64,000 nt of DNA from Hoylesella buccalis ATCC 35310 (GTDB lineage: Bacteria; Bacteroidota; Bacteroidia; Bacteroidales; Bacteroidaceae): positions 2,852,001 to 2,916,000 of the forward strand of contig NZ_CP102287.1 of NCBI RefSeq assembly GCF_025151385.1, in the 5' to 3' direction. The position numbers and the translations under genes are program-made. The notes under the pieces were generated by a model. It was not told where the DNA came from. It did not search any database and was given only the letters and a program-made list of their open reading frames with translations. Below, in pieces: positions 19,651 to 27,417 of this stretch (position 1 is the stretch's first letter; the number at the start of each line of letters is the position of its first letter).

Positions 19651-19684
19651 TTCAGCCACTACCCAATTGTGAATAGTGGCTGAA
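19651..19684 (+). terminator. Hairpin after the LOG gene
   Basis: TTCAGCCACTA (19651-19661) pairs with TAGTGGCTGAA (19674-19684), 11 perfect base pairs, seven bases after the stop. No T-tract follows, so it may mark RNA 3' ends or protect against decay instead of terminating by itself. A second small hairpin, GGGGTA...TACCCC, lies at about 19692-19709. Confidence 0.55.
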
Positions 19685-19797
19685 ACCCGATGGGGTAGAG
19701 CCGTACCCCGAATGCACAATCGTGAACAGGCGATGTTGATAGTATCGCTGAAGAAGCGTAGTGTGTGCAACATCCGCACCCCCTACGCCACAACGTT

Positions 19798-20167
19798 GAT
19801 GATGAATTTTCTTGACAATCATCGTTCTTATCCTTGGCTTGAAATCCATCAACCTTACTTCTGCTTGCAAATACGCTAAAAATGAGCGAGTGTTGTAATT
19901 CTTTGTGATTGAAGATGTTACGTTAATTTTATAGCTTTTCACTCTCTGTTTCTTCATTTTTCGCATCAAAAGCATAGCTCTAAGGGTGTAATCTCCATGC
20001 TTTTGCACCATAATACCATGTAGATTGTCCGCCAAGATGATGTTTTTAATGCGTCAATCTCATTGCTTTTCAGTTAAAAGTCGATAATTCTTCTCAAAAC
20101 AACTCTTGTTTGCATCCTGCCGACCTATTGATTTTTTCTATTTTGAAAGTTTTCAAGTGCCGTTTTT
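19798..20167 (-). repeat. Non-coding dispersed element, copy B (~370 bp)
   Basis: Reverse-complement partner of 10159-10526. Read on the minus strand it has the same block order and nearly the same length, with the 29-base and 22-base identical blocks. The central hairpin is kept with one mismatch (about 20036-20009: AATCTACATG against CATGGAGATT) even though its loop differs. No shared open frame. It sits in an 813-base gap between the LOG gene and tRNA-Val; apart from this element and the tRNA promoter I see nothing else there. Confidence 0.75.
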
Positions 20168-20402
20168 GAAGCATTATTTGATAAAAATAATGCACATTTT
20201 ATGGGTGCGAAACCATTTGGAGAAAGTTCTGTGGAGTGATGGTTTTTACATTGAATCCCATGAAGGGAACGAATCGCAGGAGGGCTCGATGAACACAGGC
20301 ATTCATGGTCTTGTTTACATCCTCTGTATCATCTGTTGTTCCTCAACGTGCCCCTTCAAACGAATGAACAGCGTCAGGATTGGATAAAAATATGGAAAAA
20401 AG

Positions 20403-20434
20403 TTTGGCGTTTTCACAAAAACAAACTACCTTTG
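20403..20434 (+). promoter_or_regulatory. Promoter of tRNA-Val
   Basis: TTTG (20403-20406), 20 bases, then TACCTTTG (20427-20434): a textbook match. The tRNA begins 24 bases downstream. Confidence 0.75.
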
Positions 20435-20457
20435 CACGCACATTCTGGATAAAGAAT

Positions 20458-20532
20458 GGGCGTTTAGCTCAGCTGGTTTAGAGCATCTGCCTTACAAGCA
20501 GAGGGTCGGCGGTTCGAATCCGTCAACGCCCA
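20458..20532 (+). tRNA. tRNA-Val (anticodon TAC)
   Basis: A 75-base cloverleaf. The acceptor stem is GGGCGTT with AACGCCC, the anticodon loop is CTTACAA, the T-arm contains GGTTCGAATCC, and A is the discriminator. CCA is not encoded. Confidence 0.95.
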
Positions 20533-20538
20533 CACCGA

Positions 20539-20576
20539 GAGTCTTGTTGTTCTGAGTAATAACGAGGCTCTTTTTT
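20539..20576 (+). terminator. Intrinsic terminator of tRNA-Val
   Basis: GAGTCTTGTT (20539-20548) pairs with AACGAGGCTC (20561-20570), ten pairs including two G-U, followed by six T. Confidence 0.75.
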
Positions 20577-20603
20577 ATAAACCCACCTGTAGAACGTTAT
20601 GGT

Positions 20604-21620
20604 ATGTCAGACGTTTGTCATTTCTTCCAACTTCATCCCGCTGTCTTGACAATAAAACGTAAAAATGTACGTTATGCAGACGTGCAATGCAAGAAAATCA
20701 CGTTACTCTGTCTGCTGTTGTGGATGGTTGGGACGGCAAGGGCGCAATACGATGTGGCGTTCAGCCATTATTTTGACATGCAACCTTCGTTCAACCCTGC
20801 TGCAGTAGGCAAACAGAACAAACTAAACATCAATGCGGCTTACGCCATGAGCTTCGTTGGATTTAAGAACAATCCACGAACGATGTATGCTGCTGCTGAT
20901 ATGCCTTTTTATTTTCTCAAGGCATATCATGGGGGTGGTGTGCAGCTGATGAACGATCAGATTGGTCTTTTTACCCATCAACGTTTGGCTTTGCAGTATG
21001 CCCTTCGCTTCAAATTGTTCGGAGGTCGACTTGCGGTTGGCGCACAAGCGGGCTTGTTGAGTGAGGCGTTTGACGGCACCAGGCTCAATTTGGCTGATGC
21101 CAACGACCCTGCCTTTATCAATACAAAGGCCGAAGGAAATGCCCTCGATCTCGGTGTGGGCGTGTATTATTCGCACCGGTCATGGTATGTGGGCGTGTCG
21201 GCGCAGCATCTAACTTCACCACTCATTGAGTTTAATGAGAAAAATCAATTTCAAATCGATCCTACATATTATTTAACAGGTGGATACAATATACACTTGA
21301 GAAATCCGTTTCTTACAATACAGCCTTCTGTGCTGGTTCGTACAGACGGGGTAGCCTACCGTGGCGACCTTACAACCCGCCTGGTGTATCAGCATGAGAA
21401 GAAAATGATGTACGGGGGTGTAGCTTATAGTCCCACCAACTCTGTCACGTTCTTGGTAGGCGGTAGCTTTCATGGCATCGTGCTGGGTTATAGTTATGAG
21501 TTGTACACCTCGGCCATCCAACCGGGCAACGGCAGTCACGAACTGTTTGTTGGTTACCAGATGGATGTAAATCTGGCTAAGAAAGGAAGAAACAAACACA
21601 AAAGTGTAAGACTTCTATAA
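20604..21620 (+). CDS. porP: PorP/SprF-family outer-membrane protein (type IX secretion)
   Basis: A PorP/SprF-family barrel, which works with the PorKLMN/GldKLMN machine that secretes C-terminal-signal proteins across the outer membrane. The hallmark QYDVAFSHYFDMQPSFNPAAVG follows the signal peptide (shown here in part: SHYFDMQPSFNPAAVG). Repeated strand-turn sequence continues to the end. The start is uncertain: ATG 20604 puts about 30 polar residues before the hydrophobic core, whereas GTG 20682 would give a compact signal peptide beginning VQCKKITLLCLLL. It heads the cluster, 16 bases before gldK. Confidence 0.88.
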   Translation: MSDVCHFFQLHPAVLTIKRKNVRYADVQCKKITLLCLLLWMVGTARAQYDVAFSHYFDMQPSFNPAAVGKQNKLNINAAYAMSFVGFKNNPRTMYAAADMPFYFLKAYHGGGVQLMNDQIGLFTHQRLALQYALRFKLFGGRLAVGAQAGLLSEAFDGTRLNLADANDPAFINTKAEGNALDLGVGVYYSHRSWYVGVSAQHLTSPLIEFNEKNQFQIDPTYYLTGGYNIHLRNPFLTIQPSVLVRTDGVAYRGDLTTRLVYQHEKKMMYGGVAYSPTNSVTFLVGGSFHGIVLGYSYELYTSAIQPGNGSHELFVGYQMDVNLAKKGRNKHKSVRLL

Positions 21621-21636
21621 TGACCATCGTGGAAAA

Positions 21637-23100
21637 ATGAAATTCAGGAATATGAAGAGAAACATGATATTCGGCTTGGCCGTGTTAGGCTTGATGATGC
21701 TGACAGGTTGCTTCGGCAGCAAGTCTGCTTCTTTGGGTAAAGGCGGCGAAGTAGTGGGTGTTGGCGGAAAGGCCTTCACCGAACCCACGCCATACGGAAT
21801 GACACGGGTAAGCCGTGGCTATTTGAAGATGGGGCTTGAAAAGCAGGATAGCCTTTGGGGCAAGCAGTTGTCGCAGAAAGATATCTCTGTGGACGGGTTC
21901 TGGATGGATGAAACAGAGGTGACAAACTCTGAATACAAACAGTTTGTCTCCTGGGTTCGCGACAGCATCTTGCGTACTCGTTTGGCCGATCCGGCCTATG
22001 CGGGTGACGAGACTTATCTCATTACCGAGGACAAAAACGGTGACCCTGTTAAGCCTCATCTGAACTGGAAAAAAGCACTTCCTCGTAAGATGAATGAGGA
22101 TGAGCAGCGTGCCTTGGAGAGTATGTATGTCACCAACCCGGTGACGGGCGAGAAGTTGCTCGACTATCGTCAGCTGAACTATCGCTACGAGGTGTACGAC
22201 TACACAACCGCTGCCTTGAGAAAAAACAGAATGTTGCCTCAAGAACGTAATCTGAATACCGACCTGACCGTTGATCCTGACGAAGTGGTGATGATTTCGA
22301 AGGACACCGCTTACGTTGATGACAACGGACAGATTGTGAGCGAAACCATCAACCGACCACGCTCGGGTCCATGGGATTTCCTCAATACCTATATCGTTAA
22401 CGTGTATCCAGACACCACCTGTTGGGTGAATGATTTCCAAAATTCGGACAACGAGACTTATCTTCGTAACTATTTCAGCAATCCGGCGTACAACGATTAT
22501 CCTGTCGTGGGCGTTACTTGGGAGCAGGCCAATGCCTTCTGCGCGTGGCGAACCGATTATCTGTTAAAAGGATTGGGTGGCGAGGCTCGTTACATACAAA
22601 GATATCGCCTGCCAACAGAAGCAGAGTGGGAATATGCCGCTCGTGGTAAAGACGGCACGGAGTTCCCGTGGGAAAATGAGGCAGTAGCCACGGGTGAGGG
22701 TTGTTTCTATGCCAATTTCAAGCCCGACCGTGGCAACTATACCAAGGACGGTAACCTCATTACCAGTAAGGTTGGCATCTACGGTGCTAACTCCAACGGT
22801 TTGTACGACATGGCGGGTAATGTGGCAGAATGGACAAGTACCATTTATAACGAGGCCGGTGTCGATGCGATGAACGATTTAAATCCGCAGTTGGAATATA
22901 AGGCGGCGTTGGAAGATCCGTACAAATTGAAGAAAAAAAGTGTACGCGGTGGATCGTGGAAAGACCCAGAATCGTACATCAGAAGCGCTTGGCGTACGTG
23001 GGAATACCAAAACCAACCTCGCTCGTACATCGGGTTCAGATGTGTACGCAGTTTGGCAAACACAACCAGTACTAAACAGAAGAAAGGCAAAAGAAAATGA
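21637..23100 (+). CDS. gldK: GldK/PorK lipoprotein of the type IX secretion system
   Basis: A 487-residue outer-membrane lipoprotein that forms, with GldN/PorN, the periplasmic ring of the type IX secretion system. A signal peptide ends at the lipobox LTGC (cysteine near residue 25). The rest is a formylglycine-sulfatase-type (FGE) fold without evidence for enzyme activity: FWMDETEVTNSEYKQFV, YPVVGVTWEQANAFCAWR, RLPTEAEWEYAARG, NGLYDMAGNVAEWTS and SYIGFRCVRS. The start is either ATG 21637 or ATG 21652 (MKRNMIFG). Its last bases overlap the gldL start (ATGA), indicating translational coupling. Confidence 0.95.
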   Translation: MKFRNMKRNMIFGLAVLGLMMLTGCFGSKSASLGKGGEVVGVGGKAFTEPTPYGMTRVSRGYLKMGLEKQDSLWGKQLSQKDISVDGFWMDETEVTNSEYKQFVSWVRDSILRTRLADPAYAGDETYLITEDKNGDPVKPHLNWKKALPRKMNEDEQRALESMYVTNPVTGEKLLDYRQLNYRYEVYDYTTAALRKNRMLPQERNLNTDLTVDPDEVVMISKDTAYVDDNGQIVSETINRPRSGPWDFLNTYIVNVYPDTTCWVNDFQNSDNETYLRNYFSNPAYNDYPVVGVTWEQANAFCAWRTDYLLKGLGGEARYIQRYRLPTEAEWEYAARGKDGTEFPWENEAVATGEGCFYANFKPDRGNYTKDGNLITSKVGIYGANSNGLYDMAGNVAEWTSTIYNEAGVDAMNDLNPQLEYKAALEDPYKLKKKSVRGGSWKDPESYIRSAWRTWEYQNQPRSYIGFRCVRSLANTTSTKQKKGKRK

Positions 23101-23900
23101 GTGGATACAGCAAATTCAATATCATTTATCGTCTGCAAAAGTGGATGGACAGTGTTCCGGGGCAGACGTTCTTGAACTATGCTTACAGTTGGGGTGCCTC
23201 ATTGGTCATCCTGGGAGCTTTGTTCAAACTTACTCACTTGTCCGGTGGCAACCTCATGTTGTTCATAGGCATGGGCACAGAGGTCTTCGTGTTCTTCCTC
23301 TCGGCTTTTGACCGTCCGTTTGACAAGACGGCAGACGGTCGTGATATCCCGACGCGTGTGACGGAAGAGTATTTGGAAACAGGTCAGGTAACGTATGACT
23401 ATGATACGACTCCCGCACAAGCTGTTAATACATCAAGGCCTGTTGCATCAGCCCCGCGTCACGCTGTTGTAGGACACTCGTCTGCTGCAGAGCAGACCGT
23501 AGGGGAAGTATCTGCAGAGGTTCCCTTGGGAAGTCAAGTTCAACAGGTTGAGAATGAACAGCAATTGCAGACCTTGGCCGATGCACAAAGCAACTATGTT
23601 GATGCGCTGAAACGACTGACGGAGACGTTAGGAAAGGTATCAGAGCAGAGTGTAAGACTGACCCGGGATAGTGAGGAAATGGAAAACCTGAACCGTACGT
23701 TGACGGGTATATCCAAAGTTTACGAAATGCAGTTGAAGGGAGCCAGTCAGCAGATAGGCACCATTGACCAAATCAATGACCAGACCCGGAAGATGGCACA
23801 ACAGATTGAGCAGCTCAACAAGATATATGCTCGCATGATTGAGGCCATGACCGTGAACATGCGCGCAGCCAATCCTGGGTTAGAGCCGTCACAAGAGTAA
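23097..23900 (+). CDS. gldL: GldL/PorL inner-membrane motor protein of the type IX secretion system
   Basis: A 267-residue inner-membrane protein that, with GldM, forms the proton-driven motor of the type IX system. Two N-terminal membrane helices are visible (TFLNYAYSWGASLVILGALF and MLFIGMGTEVFVFFLSAF) followed by a conserved FDRPF; the rest is cytoplasmic, with a Ser/Ala/Gln-rich linker (about 105-150) and a long coiled coil (about 155-255). It overlaps gldK by four bases. The 90 bases after its stop are almost wholly an 8-bp repeat that runs to the gldM start codon. Confidence 0.93.
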   Translation: MSGYSKFNIIYRLQKWMDSVPGQTFLNYAYSWGASLVILGALFKLTHLSGGNLMLFIGMGTEVFVFFLSAFDRPFDKTADGRDIPTRVTEEYLETGQVTYDYDTTPAQAVNTSRPVASAPRHAVVGHSSAAEQTVGEVSAEVPLGSQVQQVENEQQLQTLADAQSNYVDALKRLTETLGKVSEQSVRLTRDSEEMENLNRTLTGISKVYEMQLKGASQQIGTIDQINDQTRKMAQQIEQLNKIYARMIEAMTVNMRAANPGLEPSQE

Positions 23901-23902
23901 AC

Positions 23903-23990
23903 AACTCATCAACTCACAGACTCATGAACTTATCAACTCAAGAAGTCACCAACTTATAAACTCAAGAACTCAAGAACTCACCAACTCACC
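23903..23990 (+). repeat. 8-bp tandem repeat, eleven units, ending exactly at the gldM start codon
   Basis: Eleven units in unbroken 8-base phase: AACTCATC, AACTCACA, GACTCATG, AACTTATC, AACTCAAG, AAGTCACC, AACTTATA, AACTCAAG, AACTCAAG, AACTCACC, AACTCACC, then ATG at 23991. It occupies the whole gldL-gldM gap except two bases after the stop. The units resemble the complement of those at 4374-4413 and 5644-5868. There is no Shine-Dalgarno sequence inside it. Confidence 0.9.
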
Positions 23991-25541
23991 ATGGCAATAA
24001 AGAAAAGACCGTTATCTCCGCGCCAAAAGATGATTAACCTCATGTATGTCGTCTTGATGGCAATGCTGGCTCTGAACGTTTCCACCGAAGTCTTAGAAGG
24101 ATTCGCCGTGGTAGAGGAGAGCCTGAACCGTACAACGGACAACTCATCAAGGGAGAATGTGTCTATCTATCGTCAGCTCTCAGAGCAGTTCAAGTCAAAT
24201 CCAGAGAAGGTGCAAGCGTGGTTTGAGAAGGCTACGACGGTGAAACGTATGAGTGACTCGCTGTATGATTTTGCGCAACAGCTCAAGGAAAACATCGTCA
24301 AAGAGGCTGACGGTCCCGACGGAAACGTGTTCGACATCAAACACAAGGATGACCTTGAGGCTGCCTCGCACGTCATGTTGGCTCCCGGAACAGGCAAAGG
24401 AAAGCTGCTTTATGAACGCGTGAATCATTATCGGGAGCAAATTTTGAAGATGATAACCGATGAACACCAGCGCAAGACGATAGAGAGCAACCTCACAACG
24501 CAACTGTCCAAACGCGCCAAGGCGATGGGGAAGAATTGGCAGGAATATATGTTTGAAGACATGCCTGTGTCGGCTGCCGTCACGATGTTGTCCAAATTGC
24601 AAAGTGATGTGCGCTATGCCGAGGGAGAAGTGCTGCATGCACTTGTGGCCAATGTCGACGTCAAGGACATTCGTGTCAATAAGTTGAGCGCCTTTGTCAT
24701 CCCCGAGTCACGTACCGTTGTCAGTGGTGATCGGTTCTCTGCACAGATTGTCATGGCGGCAGTGGATACCACTCGCCAACCCGAAATATATATAGGTGGA
24801 AGGAAAGTAAACTTACGAAACAACACATACCAGTTTACTGCCGGTGGTGTTGGCGAACATTCGTTCAGTGGTTACATCACAATGCGAAATGGAAGCGGCG
24901 ACGTGATACGGCGTGATTTCACGCAAAAGTATTCTGTGGTGGCGCCCAGCGCAACCGTGTCGGCCGACTTGATGAACGTGTTGTACGCTGGTTACGAGAA
25001 TCCCATCAGCATCAGCATCCCTGGTGTGCCGTTAACATCCGTTTCAGCATCGATGACAGGTGGAGGATTTAGGTCTGTAGGAGCAGGTAAGTACCTCGCT
25101 CGTCCGACAGCTGTTGGTAAAGATGTCACCATCCAGGTGTCGTCCAATTATAATGGTGTGTCACGACAAGTGGGCAAATTTACGTTTCATGTGCGCAAAT
25201 TGCCTGATCCGATTGCATACATTGCCATGGGAACCGATCGGTTTAAGGGTGGTGGTTTAGCCAAAGCCTCCTTGATGGGAGCCACCGGTATCAATGCTGC
25301 CATCGACGATGGTTTGTTGGATATCCAGTTCAAGGTAGTTAGTTTTGAAACCGTTTTCTTTGACAACATGGGTAATGCCGTTCCGATGACTTCCGATGGA
25401 GCGCGCTTCTCGGCGCGGCAACGTAATGAATTCCGTAAGCTTTCTCGTAATCGTCGGTTCTATATATCACATGTCACGGCAGTAGGTCCGGATGGGTTAA
25501 CCCGTCGACTGCCTGCGTCTATGGAAATTATCGTCAAATAA
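23991..25541 (+). CDS. gldM: GldM/PorM inner-membrane/periplasmic protein of the type IX secretion system
   Basis: A 516-residue protein anchored by one N-terminal helix (MINLMYVVLMAMLALNVSTEVLEGF) with a long periplasmic part that carries motor movement to the GldK/GldN ring. The opening AIKKRPLSPRQKMINLMYVV is highly typical of the family. After the helix comes a helical domain (about 40-220), then beta-rich domains, including VSADLMNVLYAGYENPISIS, which is the expected GldM repeat region. The start ATG directly follows the last 8-bp repeat unit, so no usual ribosome site is present; Bacteroidetes often initiate without one. Confidence 0.95.
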   Translation: MAIKKRPLSPRQKMINLMYVVLMAMLALNVSTEVLEGFAVVEESLNRTTDNSSRENVSIYRQLSEQFKSNPEKVQAWFEKATTVKRMSDSLYDFAQQLKENIVKEADGPDGNVFDIKHKDDLEAASHVMLAPGTGKGKLLYERVNHYREQILKMITDEHQRKTIESNLTTQLSKRAKAMGKNWQEYMFEDMPVSAAVTMLSKLQSDVRYAEGEVLHALVANVDVKDIRVNKLSAFVIPESRTVVSGDRFSAQIVMAAVDTTRQPEIYIGGRKVNLRNNTYQFTAGGVGEHSFSGYITMRNGSGDVIRRDFTQKYSVVAPSATVSADLMNVLYAGYENPISISIPGVPLTSVSASMTGGGFRSVGAGKYLARPTAVGKDVTIQVSSNYNGVSRQVGKFTFHVRKLPDPIAYIAMGTDRFKGGGLAKASLMGATGINAAIDDGLLDIQFKVVSFETVFFDNMGNAVPMTSDGARFSARQRNEFRKLSRNRRFYISHVTAVGPDGLTRRLPASMEIIVK

Positions 25542-25585
25542 ATATGGGTGACATCACCTCGACAAGCTGTATAATCAGAAATAAA

Positions 25586-26626
25586 ATGAAGAAGAAACTA
25601 TTATTCATATCCCTGTTCTTGTGTGTCGTTCAGTTCGCCATCGCACAGCCACCGGCTCGAAGAGCGCAGCAACAACGCGCACAACAGTCAAACGCCAATA
25701 CGATTAGCTTGCGTGCACAGCTGTCATATCCCACAGAAGCTAAGATGGCAGAGGATGTGGTATGGCGGCGCGACATCTATCGTGAGCTCGATTTGACGCA
25801 AGATGCTAATGCGGGTTTGTACTATCCTGTGGAGCCTATGGGTACGCAGATGAACCTGTTTTGCTACATTTTCAAGTTGATGATGACAGGCAATATTCGT
25901 GCGTATGAGTATCGGTTGGATGGTAATGAAACGTTCGAAGATTCTGCCAGGGTGAAACCTTTGGCGTTTTTAGATAACTATCATGTCTACTATGAGCGCA
26001 CTGACCGAGGCATTCGAATTGATGATAGTGATATTCCTTCGCGTGAGGTGACCGCTTATTACATCAAGGAAAGTGCTTATTATGATCAAGCTACGGCAAC
26101 ATTCCACACCAAAGTCTTGGCCTTATGTCCCATTATGAAACGAGTAGACGACTTCGGTGATGGTGCTACATCCTATCCCTTGTTCTGGGTGAAGTATGAA
26201 GATTTGGCTCCATTCTTGTCCAAGCAAACCATCATGACGAGCAACCTCAACAATGCAGCCGTGATGAGTGTGGACGACTATTTTACGAAAAACCTATATA
26301 AAGGCAAGATTTACAAGACCAACAACATGTTGGGACGAACGTTATCTCAAGAATATCCCACTGATTCGGCTATGGCGAACGCACAGAAGCGCATTGAGGC
26401 AGAAATAAAACTCTTTGAGAAAAACATGTGGGGAGACCAGGCCCGCAAGGACTCTTTGGACAGCATAGCCAAGCTCAATCCTAAAGATGTGAAGTCGAAG
26501 CGTGCGAAACGTAACCGAAGAGCAGCCGGCAATAAGACGACAGTCAAGAGTAGTAGAAGCCGTCGTACTTCCTCTTCGTCCAGCAATTCGCCTGCACGTG
26601 TAACCGTTAGGCGACAACGTCATTAA
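25586..26626 (+). CDS. gldN: GldN/PorN periplasmic ring protein of the type IX secretion system
   Basis: A 346-residue periplasmic protein that partners GldK. I chose ATG 25586, which gives the signal peptide MKKKLLFISLFLCVVQFAIAQ (cleaved after AIA); an upstream in-frame ATG at 25544 would add 14 residues. Family features include VVWRRDIYRELDLTQDANAGLYYPVEP (seen in part as WRRDIYRELDL...NAGLYYPVEP), NLFCYIFKLM and FPLFWVKYEDL-like sequence. The last 45 residues are an unusual Arg/Lys/Ser-rich tail (RAKRNRR, SRSRRTSSSSSNS, VRRQRH) that is not part of the conserved domain. It is last in the porP-gldKLMN run. Confidence 0.92.
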   Translation: MKKKLLFISLFLCVVQFAIAQPPARRAQQQRAQQSNANTISLRAQLSYPTEAKMAEDVVWRRDIYRELDLTQDANAGLYYPVEPMGTQMNLFCYIFKLMMTGNIRAYEYRLDGNETFEDSARVKPLAFLDNYHVYYERTDRGIRIDDSDIPSREVTAYYIKESAYYDQATATFHTKVLALCPIMKRVDDFGDGATSYPLFWVKYEDLAPFLSKQTIMTSNLNNAAVMSVDDYFTKNLYKGKIYKTNNMLGRTLSQEYPTDSAMANAQKRIEAEIKLFEKNMWGDQARKDSLDSIAKLNPKDVKSKRAKRNRRAAGNKTTVKSSRSRRTSSSSSNSPARVTVRRQRH

Positions 26627-26668
26627 ATGATTGATTATTTTTTCTTACTTAAATAAATACACAAAGAA

Positions 26669-27298
26669 ATGAAAAAAAGTATTATCTCACTCATCATGGT
26701 TATGGCCATGGTAACAGTATTACCAGCCAGTGCACAAGTAAAGTTTGGTATCAAGGGAGGTATGAACCTCAGTCAGATGTCGTTAGACAAAGATGTTTTC
26801 AACACATCCAATCGTGCTGGCTACTTCATTGGTCCGACTTTAAAAATGGGTTTGCCTGCTCCTGGCCTTGGTTTGGATCTGTCTGCATTGTACAACAGGC
26901 AAGAAGCTAAGGTTGAAGGCATCAACAATAAGTTCAATACCGTTTTGAAACAGCAACAACTGATCGTTCCTGTGAACGTAAAATATAGTATTGGGATGGG
27001 CAGCGCAGCCAATATTTTCGTGTTTGCAGGTCCGCAGATTGCTTTCAATATTGGTGATAAGGTGAAGAAACTCTCTGATTTTGAAGATCAAGCAGCTGAG
27101 TGGACATTGAAGTCATCTAACTTCAGTGTCAATGCTGGTGTTGGCTTGACCATCGCCACGCATTTCCAAGTTACAGCCAACTACAATGTAGGTGTCGGTA
27201 AGACGGGTGACATTACATGGAAAGGTGTGAAGGAAAGCGTAGAGAACCACAAGACCGAGGCCAACTCTTGGCGTGTAGGTGTGGCCTATTTCTTCTAA
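26669..27298 (+). CDS. Outer-membrane beta-barrel protein (PorT/OMP_b-brl family)
   Basis: A 209-residue protein with a signal peptide (MKKSIISLIMVMAMVTVLPASAQ) and a PorT-type barrel: VKFGIKGGMNLSQMS, YFIGPTLKMGLPAPGLGLDLSALYNRQE, NIFVFAGPQIAFNIG, and a C-terminal RVGVAYFF ending in the aromatic residue typical of outer-membrane strands. It is 42 bases after gldN and before a bidirectional terminator, so it could be the last gene of the secretion operon; a role there is an inference. Confidence 0.85.
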   Translation: MKKSIISLIMVMAMVTVLPASAQVKFGIKGGMNLSQMSLDKDVFNTSNRAGYFIGPTLKMGLPAPGLGLDLSALYNRQEAKVEGINNKFNTVLKQQQLIVPVNVKYSIGMGSAANIFVFAGPQIAFNIGDKVKKLSDFEDQAAEWTLKSSNFSVNAGVGLTIATHFQVTANYNVGVGKTGDITWKGVKESVENHKTEANSWRVGVAYFF

Positions 27299-27341
27299 GA
27301 AAATCAAGCATCAGCATGGATTGCTGATGACAATTAAATCA

Positions 27342-27377
27342 AAAAGGGGAAGCTGCTGCTTGGCAACTTCCCCTTTT
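27342..27377. terminator. Bidirectional intrinsic terminator
   Basis: AAAAGGGGAAG (27342-27352) pairs with CTTCCCCTTTT (27367-27377), 11 perfect pairs. The A and T runs at the two ends supply a T-tract on either strand, serving the plus-strand barrel gene and the minus-strand aminotransferase. A smaller hairpin, CATCAGCA...TGCTGATG, lies just before it at about 27309-27329. Confidence 0.85.
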
Positions 27378-27417
27378 GAGTTCGTTCATTGTAGTTTTCT
27401 CTCAACGATTCAGCATC

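Noticed and set aside
20106..20387. 93-residue open frame before tRNA-Val
   Set aside because: It begins inside dispersed-element copy B and has no family features; copy A does not keep the frame.
23903..23990. Octamer array as a CRISPR or as coding sequence
   Set aside because: There are no spacers, and the array contains stops in reading frames linked to gldM; it lies between two complete genes.
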